From assembly GCA_018242625.1 (NCBI GenBank), contig JAFEBO010000009.1, positions 62,001 to 126,000 of the forward strand: 64,000 nucleotides of DNA. The letters are read 5' to 3'. The position numbers and the translations under genes are program-made. Under the pieces are notes generated by a model. The model had not been told where the DNA came from and made no database searches. It was given only the letters and a program-made list of their open reading frames with translations. Source of the DNA: Planctomycetota bacterium. GTDB taxonomy: Bacteria > Planctomycetota > Phycisphaerae > Phycisphaerales > UBA1924. Positions 52,729 to 61,857 of the stretch are shown piece by piece. Each line of letters starts with the position of its first letter. Within the stretch, counting starts at the first letter, position 1.

Positions 52729-53213
52729 TCGCCGCCGCTTTGGGGCTGGTTCTTTCGATCCTGACACTGCCGGGAATATGGCTGCCCGTCGCCGTAGCGA
52801 TCGGCTTTCAGATCTACGACCCGTCGCTGTTTCCGTGGTGGTCGATCGTTGTCGCGGCCCTGATTGGCCTGTTGGCCGAAGGGCTCGAGCTGGCGGCCTC
52901 TGCGATGGGCGCTTCGAAGGCGGGCGGCACAAAGCGAGCGGCGGCGGGCGCGATCGCGGGCACGATTTTCGGCGCGGTCTGCGGCTCGTTCGTTCTCCTC
53001 TTCCCGATCGGGACGATTGTGGGGGCCGTGGTGGGCGCGGGACTCGGCGCGGGGCTGCTCGACAGCTCGAGGAACGAGCGCACGCTCAAGCAGGTGGCCA
53101 CGGTCGGGGCCGGCGCTGCGGCGGCCCGGGGCGTCGCCATCGTTCTCAAGGGTCTGTTCGGGATCGTGCTGGCGGGGGTGCTGATCATGGGGCTCCTGAC
53201 CCATCACTGGTGA
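52698..53213 (+). CDS. DUF456-family membrane protein
   Basis: 171 residues from a GTG. The hydrophobic helices carry the glycine-rich DUF456 pattern: LTLPGIWLPVAVAIGFQIYDPS, GLLAEGLELAASAMGASKAGGTKRAAAGAIAGTIFG and FPIGTIVGAVVGAGLGAGLLD, each separated by short loops. The function is unknown. The start lies inside the end of the MDR gene (31-base overlap), which indicates co-expression. Confidence 0.85.
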   Translation: MLWLVVTSLLIAAALGLVLSILTLPGIWLPVAVAIGFQIYDPSLFPWWSIVVAALIGLLAEGLELAASAMGASKAGGTKRAAAGAIAGTIFGAVCGSFVLLFPIGTIVGAVVGAGLGAGLLDSSRNERTLKQVATVGAGAAAARGVAIVLKGLFGIVLAGVLIMGLLTHHW

Positions 53214-53371
53214 GCTGGGGTTCACGGTGCGCAATAAATCGGTGAAGTTTGCTTCTCGGATGGTCGGCGCGAGCCGATCCTCCGTGTATGCTGCGCCCGT
53301 ATAGAAGGGGTCGCGCGGAAAGCCCGCGCGACCGGTCGAGAACCCAGGGTTCTCCAAGGACGGAGAGATTG

Positions 53372-54982
53372 ATGTCCAAGGTGCTCAGCGGCGTGAAGAA
53401 GCCTGTGTCTGAGGATCCCGAGCCGGTGACGCGTGAGGGTGGGCCGGCCGACAAATCGACCCGGGAGAGCATGGCGGGCAAAGGCGGCGAGAACGGCAGG
53501 AATGGCGGCGCTGCCTCGCGGGCCGGCAAGGGCAAGACCAAGGATGCGAAGGATGAGGCCGTGGGCGTCAAGCACTTCGTGCTCGACACCAACATCCTCC
53601 TGCACAATCCGGGCGCGCTCTTTGTCTTCCAGGAAAACCATGTGATCATCCCGTTTGCTGTCATCAGCGAACTGGACAAGATGAAACGCAAGGAAGACGA
53701 CCTGGGTCGCAACGCGCGTGAGTGCATCCGCTACCTCGACCGCCTGCGGAACATCGGCAAGCTCATCGAGGGCGTGAACTGGGGTGAGCTCAGCCTTCAG
53801 TCGCGCTCGGGCGCATCGGTTGGAAACAACGGCGACGCCGGCACGGTGCGGGTCGACGTGACCGACCACCCGCGTCCGGAAGCGATCAAGGACGACTCGC
53901 CGGACAACCGGATCATCGCGGTGGCGCTCGCGCTGCATAAGAGCGGGGTGCGCACGATTTTCGTGAGCAAGGACCTCGCGGCACGCATCAAGGCCGACAG
54001 CCTCGGCATCAAGACCGAGGACTTTGAGAATCAGAAGGTCGATGCCGACCGCCTGTACACGGGCTACGTGCCGGCCGAGGTGGAAGGCACGCTCATCGAT
54101 GAGCTCTACAAGGACAGGCTGCTGGAGATGCAGCGCCTCACGCCGCATCTCACCGCGACCGATGAGCTCGGCCATACCTATCAGCGGGAGCTGCTCGCCA
54201 ATCAGTTCGTGGTTCTCAAGGACGGCGCGGATGAGAATCACACGGGCCTCGGGCGCAGGCTCGGGGAAACAGACCACGTCATCCCGGTCACGGGGCCCCG
54301 CAAACCCGTCTTCGGGATCATGGCGCGCAATGTCCAGCAGACGATGGCGTTGGACCTGCTGCTCGATGAAGAAGTGCGGCTCGTGACGCTCCTGGGCAGC
54401 GCCGGCACCGGCAAGACACTGCTCGCGCTCGCGGCGGGGATGGCGAAGGTATTCAACGAAGAGCGCTACGAAAAGCTGCTGGTGGCCCGGCCCATCATGC
54501 CCATGGGCCGCGATATCGGATACCTGCCGGGAGATAAAGACGAGAAGCTCGGCGCGTGGATGCAGCCGATCTTCGACAATCTGTCCTACTTGCTCAGCAC
54601 GCGGGGCGCGACGATGCACCAGAACGCCGAGAGCCACTCGAGCGAGCAGCGCATCCAGAAGCTCATGGCGGACGGGAAGCTGGTGCTGGAGCCCCTCACC
54701 TACATCCGCGGGCGGTCTATCCCGCACCAGTTCATGATCGTGGACGAAGCGCAGAATCTGACCCCGCACGAGGTTAAGACGATCGTCAGCCGCGTGGGAG
54801 AAGGCACGAAGCTCATTCTCACGGGCGACATAGGCCAGATCGACAACCCCTACCTCGACCAGTCCTCGAATGGCCTTTCGTACACCGCCGAAAAGATGAA
54901 AGGGCTGGGAGTCTTCGGCCACGTCGTCCTGAACAAGAGCGAACGGAGCGAACTGGCCAGCCTCGCGGCCGCACGCCTCTGA
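53372..54982 (+). CDS. PIN-PhoH fusion protein (PhoH2/YlaK type)
   Basis: 536 residues from ATG 53372 (GGAGAGA upstream). A charged, disordered N-terminal 65 residues precedes a PIN nuclease domain (KHFVLDTNILLHNP; later DNRIIAVAL and FVSKDLAARIKA with the acidic metal ligands). A PhoH ATPase follows, with Walker A GSAGTGKT, RPIMPMGRDIGYLPGD, Walker B FMIVDEAQN and LTGDIGQID. PhoH2 proteins are RNA helicase/ribonucleases. All catalytic residues look intact. Confidence 0.94.
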   Translation: MSKVLSGVKKPVSEDPEPVTREGGPADKSTRESMAGKGGENGRNGGAASRAGKGKTKDAKDEAVGVKHFVLDTNILLHNPGALFVFQENHVIIPFAVISELDKMKRKEDDLGRNARECIRYLDRLRNIGKLIEGVNWGELSLQSRSGASVGNNGDAGTVRVDVTDHPRPEAIKDDSPDNRIIAVALALHKSGVRTIFVSKDLAARIKADSLGIKTEDFENQKVDADRLYTGYVPAEVEGTLIDELYKDRLLEMQRLTPHLTATDELGHTYQRELLANQFVVLKDGADENHTGLGRRLGETDHVIPVTGPRKPVFGIMARNVQQTMALDLLLDEEVRLVTLLGSAGTGKTLLALAAGMAKVFNEERYEKLLVARPIMPMGRDIGYLPGDKDEKLGAWMQPIFDNLSYLLSTRGATMHQNAESHSSEQRIQKLMADGKLVLEPLTYIRGRSIPHQFMIVDEAQNLTPHEVKTIVSRVGEGTKLILTGDIGQIDNPYLDQSSNGLSYTAEKMKGLGVFGHVVLNKSERSELASLAAARL

Positions 54983-55167
54983 ACGCGGTCTCACGCGGTC
55001 TTCAGGAAAAATCGGGATGGCTTCCGCAGCCCGCCGCGGCCGGGTTCGCTGTGCGTTCGTACAAAACAATCAATTTCTTACCTTCCCGCGCAGTTCGGCG
55101 CGCATTTGGGCTTGTGTCTTTCGCATCCTTGGGTAGCCTTGAAGGAAGGGCTGCTCGGAGGGGACCT

Positions 55168-56178
55168 GTGAGCCTGCGATGGGGAAAACTCGGGATTTCT
55201 GCACTCGGCGCCGGCGCGGCGTTTGGGCTGGCTTTGTCGGCATTTGCTCAGGTCACCTGCCGCGTGACGTTTGACGATCCGCTTGATGATCTGTCGGCGG
55301 TGCACGACCAGCTCGAGAGTCATATTCAGGCGGGCTGCGGACTCTGGGCGCCGCGGCTGGCGGGCACAGGCGAACTTTGGGTGCGAGTCACACCTTCGAC
55401 GGAGATCGCAACGGTCGAGTGCACGCCGTTTATCTGGTCGTACTTCGACACGGTGGACGGGCTGGATATCTTCGAAACCTGCGTCGCGACGCACGTGCGG
55501 AATGGCTACCCCGCATCCACCTTTGATCCCGACATCGAGATCAGGATCAATCCCGCCTACGCGGCCGACGGGCTGTGGTTTGAGGCCGATCCATGGCTGC
55601 GTGACGGCACGCCGGACGCGGCGCGCCTGGACGCTGTCTCGGTCTTTGGCCGTGGCCTTGGCAGGTGCCTGGGGTTCGACGGCTGGAAGCAGCCGGACGG
55701 GACGTATCCCGCGAACATGGCCTCACGCTTTGACCGCCTGATCACGATCTCGGAAAATGAGCCTCGGTTCGAGGGGGCGGACGCAACGGTGGTGTATGGA
55801 AGCCCGGTGCCACTCACCATCGGCCAGCTGTTCTGTGTGGGCAACGAGCCGCCGGGGCCGGGCAGCGATCTGACCGGCGACATCATGAGCGGGCTTGGAC
55901 TCTCCGCCGGCGTTCGGTACTGGGTATCGGAGCTGGACTTTGCGATGCTGCGGGATGCCGGGGTTCCTGTCACGTATCTCTGCCCGTGCGACCTCAACGC
56001 GGACGGCTTCGTGGACGATGCCGACTTCATGACGTTTTCCCAGCAGTACGACGTGCTCGACTGCGCGGACCCCGGCATGCCTTCGGGCTGCCCGTCGGAT
56101 TTCAACCACGACGGGATGGTGGAAGACCTGGATTACGTGATTTTCGTGCAGGCATACCAGGAATTCATCTGCCCGTAG
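55168..56178 (+). CDS. Secreted metzincin-like protein with ablated zinc site and dockerin-like tag
   Basis: 336 residues from a GTG at 55168, with GGAGGGG 5 bases upstream and a signal peptide ending SAFAQ. The body follows the layout of planctomycete dockerin-tagged metzincin-like proteases, with DAVSVF.....R.LGF where V..HE.GH.LGF is expected. Residues 162, 163 and 166 are Arg, Gly and Arg instead of His, Glu and His, so zinc binding and catalysis should be lost. The C-terminus has two dockerin-like loops (DLNADGFVDDADF and DFNHDGMVEDLDY). It is probably a non-enzymatic exported protein. The 185-base gap before it holds no gene. Confidence 0.78.
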   Translation: MSLRWGKLGISALGAGAAFGLALSAFAQVTCRVTFDDPLDDLSAVHDQLESHIQAGCGLWAPRLAGTGELWVRVTPSTEIATVECTPFIWSYFDTVDGLDIFETCVATHVRNGYPASTFDPDIEIRINPAYAADGLWFEADPWLRDGTPDAARLDAVSVFGRGLGRCLGFDGWKQPDGTYPANMASRFDRLITISENEPRFEGADATVVYGSPVPLTIGQLFCVGNEPPGPGSDLTGDIMSGLGLSAGVRYWVSELDFAMLRDAGVPVTYLCPCDLNADGFVDDADFMTFSQQYDVLDCADPGMPSGCPSDFNHDGMVEDLDYVIFVQAYQEFICP

Positions 56179-56198
56179 CTCGCGAATTAGAATTGCGG

Positions 56199-57578
56199 GT
56201 GAGCGACGAGAGCATCAACTCCGGCGGAACGCGTGAGGAGCGCATGGCGAGGCTCCTGGCCAAGTCGCGCGCTCTTCCCAGGGTGCCGGGTGTTTACCTC
56301 ATGAAGGACGCGAAGGGCGTCGTGATTTATGTGGGGAAGGCGGCGAACCTGCCCGACCGTGTCAGCAGTTACTTCATCCCGTCGGCCGATCTGGGTTTCA
56401 AGAAAGACCCGATGCTCGACCGCGTCGAAGACTTCGACACGCTGGAGTGCGAGGGGGAGTGGGAAGCCCTGCTCACGGAGAACCGGCTGATCAAGGATCT
56501 CAAACCGCGCTTCAACGTGCGGCTGATGGACGACAAGACGTTTCCTTATCTGGTGGTGACGCAGAAGGAGGATTTTCCGCGCGTCTTTGTCACGCGAAAT
56601 CCGAGCGACCCCGAGCTCAGGGGCGCGCGGATTTTCGGTCCGTTCACAAATGTGGGGTCGCTCCGGGATGCCGTGCAGATTCTGCAGCGGGTTTTCAAAT
56701 TCCGCACGTGCAAACTCGACATCGTGGATGGCGATGAGAAGAACAGGTACTTTCGCCCCTGTCTTCTCTACTCGATCAACCAGTGCACCGCGCCGTGCGC
56801 CGCGAAGATCGGGCGCGAGGCTTACGGCGCCGACGTTGATCGCTTTGTCCGTTTCCTGGGCACAAAGCGGAGCGTGCTGATCCGGGAGATGGAGGCCGAG
56901 ATGCAGGCGGCGGCCGGGGAGATGAGATTCGAGCGTGCCGCCGTCCTCCGCGATCAGATCCGCGCGATCCAGCGGCTGGACGAGCGCGCGAGCAAGTCCG
57001 ATGGCTGGCAGCCGGAAACAGAAATCTCCTATCTCGAGCCGGAGAAGGCGCTCGGCAGTCTGCAGCGCACGCTGAAACTCGATGAACCGATCCGGTGCAT
57101 CGAGGGTATCGATATTGCCCATCTGATGGGAGGAGAAACCGTCGGGAGCAAAGTGTGCTTTGTCGATGGTCGCCCGTTCAAGAACGAGTACCGGCGCTAC
57201 AAGATCGCCAGCGTCTCCAACCTTGCCGGGGGCGGGACCAACGACGACTACTCAAGTATCCGCGAGGTCGTCAGCCGGCGGTATCGCGAGGCCGGGGGCG
57301 GTCATGAGCTGTACCCCGATGTGATCCTGATCGATGGCGGGCTGGGCCAGCTTCACGCGGCCCTGGAGGCCTTTGATCAGCTCAACGTCAAGCCGCCCAT
57401 GGTCATCAGCCTGGCGAAGAAGGAAGAACTCATCTACATCCAGAGAGAGAGTGAGCCGGTTCGGCTCGGGCGGGAGAACCCGGGCCTGAGGCTGTGCCAG
57501 GCCATCCGCGATGAGGCGCACCGGTTTGCGCAAAGCTACCACCACCTGCTCCGCCGCAAGAAGACGCTCGAGGAATAG
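56199..57578 (+). CDS. uvrC: Excinuclease ABC subunit C, short form without the C-terminal helix-hairpin-helix domain
   Basis: 459 residues (GTG 56199; ATG 56244 would give 444). The GIY-YIG nuclease is intact (PGVYLMKDAKGVVIYVGKA). A UvrB-contact UVR motif follows (FERAAVLRDQIRAIQRL), then the RNase-H-like nuclease with GIDIAH, LIDGGLGQL and RDEAHRFAQSYH, its catalytic Asp, Asp and His present. UvrC is usually about 600 residues and ends in a (HhH)2 DNA-binding domain. Here the chain stops right after the RNase-H domain, and the next gene starts 42 bases later without any HhH coding sequence. It makes the dual incision in nucleotide excision repair. Confidence 0.93.
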   Translation: MSDESINSGGTREERMARLLAKSRALPRVPGVYLMKDAKGVVIYVGKAANLPDRVSSYFIPSADLGFKKDPMLDRVEDFDTLECEGEWEALLTENRLIKDLKPRFNVRLMDDKTFPYLVVTQKEDFPRVFVTRNPSDPELRGARIFGPFTNVGSLRDAVQILQRVFKFRTCKLDIVDGDEKNRYFRPCLLYSINQCTAPCAAKIGREAYGADVDRFVRFLGTKRSVLIREMEAEMQAAAGEMRFERAAVLRDQIRAIQRLDERASKSDGWQPETEISYLEPEKALGSLQRTLKLDEPIRCIEGIDIAHLMGGETVGSKVCFVDGRPFKNEYRRYKIASVSNLAGGGTNDDYSSIREVVSRRYREAGGGHELYPDVILIDGGLGQLHAALEAFDQLNVKPPMVISLAKKEELIYIQRESEPVRLGRENPGLRLCQAIRDEAHRFAQSYHHLLRRKKTLEE

Positions 57579-57619
57579 TCGGCCGATCATCCACCTGTGT
57601 GCCGCATACTCTGGCCCCG

Positions 57620-58459
57620 ATGAGAATCCTGCTGACCAACGACGATGGAATTCGCGCCCCGGGCATCACGCACCTTTTCGAAGCGCTGACGGATTCCGAG
57701 GGCCGATTCGCCGGCCCGTTGCCCACGCCCTCGGGCGGGAGCGGCTTCGAAGTTTTCACGATCGCGCCGCTGACGGTGCAGAGCGCCACGGGGCACGGCG
57801 TGACATTCCATCAGCCGCTGATGGTCGAGAACGTGCAGGTCAATCCGGGGATGAGCGGGATCGCCGTGGACGGCCGGCCGGCGGACTGTGTCAAGCTCGC
57901 AATTTCCAACCTGTGGGAGGAGAAATTCGGCAAGGGCGCCAGGCCGGATCTGCTGATCAGCGGCCTGAATTCGGGCGCCAATTGCGGCATCAACGTGATC
58001 TACTCGGGGACGGTCGCCGCGGCGATCGAGGGCGCGTTTCTGGGCGTGCCGGCGATTGCGGTGAGCCTTCACATGGGCAAGGGGCGGACGCGCTGGGATG
58101 TTGCCGCGGCGCGGGCGAGAAAGGCGATCGAGCAGGTGCTGGCCGGCGGCCTTCCCGGAGCGCACGAGTGCATCTCGATCAATATCCCGATCACCGAGTC
58201 GGGCGGGCCGATGCCGGAGATCCGTGTCTGCCCGATGAACACGCACGGCCTGGAAGACAGCTACGAACGCCGCCAGAGCCCGTCGGGCGAACCCTACTAC
58301 TGGTCGACCGGCAGCGGGCTGGGCTTCAAAGGGTGCGACCCGGGAACCGACGTGGACCTTCTCAAGAAGGGCTTCATCACGCTGACTCCGCTGATGTACG
58401 ACTTGACGCGGCGCGATCATCTCGCACGCTGGGAGCAGCGGGTGGCCGGGCGCTCCTGA
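57620..58459 (+). CDS. surE: 5'/3'-nucleotidase SurE
   Basis: 279 residues from ATG 57620. The N-terminal metal site is MRILLTNDDGIRAPG, followed by APLTVQSATGHGVTFH and the SurE signature LLISGLNSGANCG with conserved Asn. VIYSGTVAAAIEGAFLGVPAIAVS is typical of the family. It dephosphorylates nucleoside monophosphates and short polyphosphates in the survival response. It lies 42 bases after uvrC, in the same direction. Confidence 0.95.
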   Translation: MRILLTNDDGIRAPGITHLFEALTDSEGRFAGPLPTPSGGSGFEVFTIAPLTVQSATGHGVTFHQPLMVENVQVNPGMSGIAVDGRPADCVKLAISNLWEEKFGKGARPDLLISGLNSGANCGINVIYSGTVAAAIEGAFLGVPAIAVSLHMGKGRTRWDVAAARARKAIEQVLAGGLPGAHECISINIPITESGGPMPEIRVCPMNTHGLEDSYERRQSPSGEPYYWSTGSGLGFKGCDPGTDVDLLKKGFITLTPLMYDLTRRDHLARWEQRVAGRS

Positions 58460-58492
58460 AAAACGGCGGCCTCGTGTTCCCACAAAGCCGCC
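58458..58492 (-). terminator. Probable rho-independent terminator for the HDOD gene
   Basis: On the minus strand GGCGGC (58492-58487) pairs with GCCGCC (58470-58465) across a 16-nt loop and is followed by GTTTTTC (58464-58458). It lies about 70 bases after the HDOD stop, overlapping the end of surE on the other strand. The long loop makes this a moderate call. Confidence 0.5.
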
Positions 58493-58563
58493 CGAAGGGA
58501 GAAAGAGAGAGTTCGTGTCGGCGGCGAGCTCAAACAGATCTCGTCCGCCGTGATTTGCGGTCC

Positions 58564-59499
58564 TCAGGCGAGCATCGCGTTCGCGTTCTTGACCTCATCG
58601 GGCAGGATCTTGCGGATGGCGTCGAGCTTGATCTGGTCGAGCTTGATCTGCTCGCAGACGTCGGCGCCGATGTCGGTGACAAGAAGGTCCTGCCGGAATC
58701 CGCCCTCGAGCATCGCGGCCATGCGGTCGGCCACGTAGACGATCGAGGCGATCGTGCGGGCTTCGTTGGGAAGCTCGAGCGGGCGGTGATGGAAACCGGT
58801 GGCATAGACGAAGGGCTTGGGGAAGCGCCACTTTTCGCAGAGCGCGATCCCGAAGTCCTGGTGATTGGCGCCGAAGGTTTCGTCTTCGGCCTTGAGCCAG
58901 TCGTTGGCGGGGACGCCCTTGGAGTCGGCGCCGGCCTTCTGCAGAACCTCAATGAGCTTGGCGCGATCGAACTGCATCTCGACCATGATGCCGATGTCGT
59001 GCATGAGTCCGGCGAGGAAGGCCTCATCCGCAAGGCCGAGCCGGAGCGAATCGGCGAGCATCTTGCTTCCCACGGCGACCGCGTTGCAGTGCGTCCAGAG
59101 GTGCTTGGCGGAGAAATTGGCGGTGAGTTCGCCGCCCCGGAAGAGCTTCGCGAGGCTGGCGGCGATGGCGATGTTCTTGACGGCGTTGAGGCCGAGCATG
59201 ACGATCGCGCGGTTGATGGAGGCGATCTGTCCCGGCAGCCCGTAGAACGAGGAGTTGACGACCTTCAGGATGCGGGAGGAGAGGGCCGGATCGGCGGAGA
59301 TGATCTTGTTGAGATCCTGCGCCGTGCTCTTGGGGCTTTCGACCAGCTCAACGATCTTGAGCGTGATCTCGGGCAGGGTGGCGATATGGCTGATCTCGCG
59401 GATCGCCGCCGCGACGACCTGCTCGCGATTGGCCGCGGCGCCCGGGGCTGGCTGCTGGGCGGCGGGTGCGGAGGTGGAACCGGTCGCTTGCTGTGTCAT
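58564..59499 (-). CDS. HDOD-domain signalling protein
   Basis: 311 residues from ATG 59499 (GAGGAG six bases upstream; TTG 59505 would abut the ribosome site). The HDOD domain spans about 38-240: LPEITLKIVELV, SADPALSSRILKVVNSSFYGL and INRAIVMLGLNAVKNIAI. The remnant HD phosphohydrolase core is LMHDIGIMVE, and FHHRP follows. HDOD proteins usually lack full hydrolase activity and act in regulation of motility, stress or the cell cycle. The N-terminal 30 residues are Ala/Pro/Gln-rich. Confidence 0.92.
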   Translation of the reverse strand: MTQQATGSTSAPAAQQPAPGAAANREQVVAAAIREISHIATLPEITLKIVELVESPKSTAQDLNKIISADPALSSRILKVVNSSFYGLPGQIASINRAIVMLGLNAVKNIAIAASLAKLFRGGELTANFSAKHLWTHCNAVAVGSKMLADSLRLGLADEAFLAGLMHDIGIMVEMQFDRAKLIEVLQKAGADSKGVPANDWLKAEDETFGANHQDFGIALCEKWRFPKPFVYATGFHHRPLELPNEARTIASIVYVADRMAAMLEGGFRQDLLVTDIGADVCEQIKLDQIKLDAIRKILPDEVKNANAMLA

Positions 59500-59625
59500 G
59501 AACAACTCCTCAGGGGCTGTGAGGAGCTATCGGCCTGCCTTTGGTGTCACTTTGGGGCAACTCTGCTTCGGAAAAGGAATAGGCGAAGCTCGCGTTTTCT
59601 CCCCGCGGCCGCAGGGCGGACGCCC

Positions 59626-60810
59626 TTAGTACGCGCAGCGTTTGCGGAGCAGATCGGCAGACGCCAGGTCGGTCTCCCCAAGAACCGCGGCGATTCTCGG
59701 ACCGGAATCGCCTTCGCCGTAGGGGTGGATCGGGGACAGAGGCATCTGGTGTGAGGCGAGGGCGGCCGCGATCGCCCCTGCCGACGGGACCGGCACGGTC
59801 ACGACGTTCGGCGGCGTCTCGCGCCCGGCCTGTCGGGGTCCGACATTGACCGAACGGCAATGCACGGCCGCGGCTTCGATCAGCCCCGCCGAGGAATTGC
59901 CGACGATCAGCCCATCATGCCGTGCAAGCCTCTTGAGCAGGCCGACAAACTGCGGGCGCGGCAGGTGCTCCTGAAAGCGGAAACCGTGCGAAGAAGCCGC
60001 CGCCTTGAGCACGGCGAGCACATTTTCGCGGCCGGGGTCAAAGTTGGGGGCGAGCATCAGCACCCGTCGGCCGGTCGCACTGGCAAAGTCCACCACCGCT
60101 GTCGCGTGGTCGCGCTCGGCCCCGGGCTCCAGGCCTGCGGGATGGAGGAGGATGACAAGCTGCGGGTCGCCCAGCTCGGAAGCGGCCTGGTCCGACAATT
60201 CGGGGAATTCGCGCAGGCCGTCGATCGCGGGAGAGCCGACCATGAACACCCGCTGCGGGTTCTCGCCCATGCGGCGGAGGCGCTCCGCGCTCGACGGTGT
60301 CGCGGGGAAGTGAAGATGGGCGAGCTTGGAAATTGCGTGCCTCATCGCTTCGTCCGCGATGCCTTCGGCGCGATCGCCGCCGTGTATGTGCGCGAGGGGT
60401 ACTCCGCCGATCGATGCGGCGGCAGCGGCGGCGAAAGCCTCGATCCGATCTCCAAGGACCAGGACCGCATCGGCGTTGATCTTGTAGTAGGACCGGGCAA
60501 ACCGTGAGACCCCTGCGCCGACGGCGAGCGCATCGTCGATGCGGGTTGCGGCTCCCGGTCGCTGCATCGGGACAATCCCGGCGACCCGGAAATCAGCCGC
60601 CACCTCGGCGTGCGTGCCCGCCAGAAGATGACTTCCCGAAACTACGACGGCGGCCTCGAGCAAAGGATGATCAATAATCGCGCGGATGACGGGCTTGAGC
60701 AGCCCATACTCGGCGCGCGTGCCGGTCACAACGACGATGCGCTTTTTCCCCGGCGTCTTTGGCGAGGGCGCGAGCAGCTCCGAGTCGGATTTGGGAGGTT
60801 CAAAGGGCAC
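59626..60810 (-). CDS. neuC: UDP-N-acetylglucosamine 2-epimerase, hydrolysing (NeuC-type)
   Basis: 394 residues. VVVTGTRAEYGLLKPVIRAI is the NeuC opening. VLVLGDRIEAFAAA, LAHIHGGDRAEGIADEAMRHAISKLAHLHF and GNSSAGLIEAAA give the catalytic and UDP-binding regions of this GT-B-like family. It releases ManNAc or a related deoxy-sugar from UDP-activated precursor, feeding NeuB. It starts 9 bases after the neuB stop and is the last gene of the operon. The exact sugar (sialic, legionaminic or related) cannot be told. Confidence 0.92.
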   Translation of the reverse strand: MPFEPPKSDSELLAPSPKTPGKKRIVVVTGTRAEYGLLKPVIRAIIDHPLLEAAVVVSGSHLLAGTHAEVAADFRVAGIVPMQRPGAATRIDDALAVGAGVSRFARSYYKINADAVLVLGDRIEAFAAAAAASIGGVPLAHIHGGDRAEGIADEAMRHAISKLAHLHFPATPSSAERLRRMGENPQRVFMVGSPAIDGLREFPELSDQAASELGDPQLVILLHPAGLEPGAERDHATAVVDFASATGRRVLMLAPNFDPGRENVLAVLKAAASSHGFRFQEHLPRPQFVGLLKRLARHDGLIVGNSSAGLIEAAAVHCRSVNVGPRQAGRETPPNVVTVPVPSAGAIAAALASHQMPLSPIHPYGEGDSGPRIAAVLGETDLASADLLRKRCAY

Positions 60811-60819
60811 TTTGGAAGG

Positions 60820-61857
60820 CTATCGGGGCGTGAGGTGCTGCGGCATGAGCGGACGGTCGGGATCCAGATCGCAGAGCAGCGTCCGTCCGATGACATTTTC
60901 CAGTTCAAAGGGGGCAATGCCGGTGCCGGGACGCTTAAACGTAAGGTCTTCGCGCCGGATGACTTCGCCGGATTTCATGGGTCTGGCTGTGACTATGGAT
61001 TGCCGCGACACGGTGCGGACGTCCTGTTCGATTTCGAGCACTCGCTTCTCCGCGGGCCAGGATCCGGGATCGACCGGGCGCATGGATCGGCTGATGTATT
61101 CCCGGAGCGCGGGGGCATCGAGCGAGGCGCGATGATCGGGGCCTTTGGCGGAGGTGTCGTAGGTGAAGTGCTTTTCGAGGATGGTCGCACCCAATGCCGC
61201 GGCGAGGGCGCCGGTGCCGACTTCGCTGGTGTGGTCGCTGTAGCCGACGGGCCCGCTGAACAGCCGCCGTAGCGCGGTGATGCCGCCAAGTTCGGATGAA
61301 TCGATCGGCGTGGGGTAACTGCTGACGCACTGGAGCAGCGCCAGTCGATCGTGCGCGGGCTCGAGCCAGCCGATCGCGCGGCTGATCTCGGCCGGGGTCG
61401 AAGCGCCCGTGCTGAGGATCAGCGGACGGCCGGTCTGAGCGAGCGCTTCGAGCAGGGGCCGGTGCACGATATCGGGGCTTGCGGTTTTGTAGGCGTCCCA
61501 TGGCAGGCGCTGCGCCTCGGGAACGAGCTGGACGCTGAAGACCGTGACGATGGCGTGCATGCCCAGCTGGTGCGCGAGATCAACGATGGGCTGCATTTGT
61601 GCCGCACTCAGTTCAAGCCGCCGGAGCATGGAAACAGGATCGGATTCACCCGCCTCCGACTGGTACGCAGCCAGCGCGGAGGCCCGGCTCATGAGCATGT
61701 CCGCCCGAAAGAGCTGGAGCTTGATGGCATCGGCGCCGGCCTCGTGCGCGAGGCGTGTGAGCTCGAGCGCGCGCTCGGGGGAGCCGTCGTGATTCACGCC
61801 CAGTTCGGCGATCACGTAGGGCCGACCTTCACCGATCACGCGTTCAGCGATGCGCAT
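60820..61857 (-). CDS. neuB: N-acetylneuraminate/nonulosonate synthase with SAF domain
   Basis: 345 residues. The NeuB TIM barrel is VIAELGVNHDGSPERALELTRLAHEAGADAIKLQ split by the first loop, then TASPDIVHRPLLEALAQTGRPLILSTGAS and GYSDHT, with the metal/PEP-binding histidines (EKHFTYD, GPDHRASL). A C-terminal SAF antifreeze-like domain has RPMKSGEVIRREDLTFKRPGTG. It condenses PEP with ManNAc or a similar hexose to a nine-carbon sugar. The start overlaps the neuA stop by 14 bases. Confidence 0.94.
   Translation of the reverse strand: MRIAERVIGEGRPYVIAELGVNHDGSPERALELTRLAHEAGADAIKLQLFRADMLMSRASALAAYQSEAGESDPVSMLRRLELSAAQMQPIVDLAHQLGMHAIVTVFSVQLVPEAQRLPWDAYKTASPDIVHRPLLEALAQTGRPLILSTGASTPAEISRAIGWLEPAHDRLALLQCVSSYPTPIDSSELGGITALRRLFSGPVGYSDHTSEVGTGALAAALGATILEKHFTYDTSAKGPDHRASLDAPALREYISRSMRPVDPGSWPAEKRVLEIEQDVRTVSRQSIVTARPMKSGEVIRREDLTFKRPGTGIAPFELENVIGRTLLCDLDPDRPLMPQHLTPR

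Noticed and set aside
53222..55069. Minus-strand open frame of 615 codons
   Set aside because: Antisense of the PIN-PhoH gene, which has complete Walker and PIN motifs.
57511..59754. Plus-strand open frame of 747 codons
   Set aside because: Crosses uvrC, surE and the HDOD gene in wrong frames; composition only.
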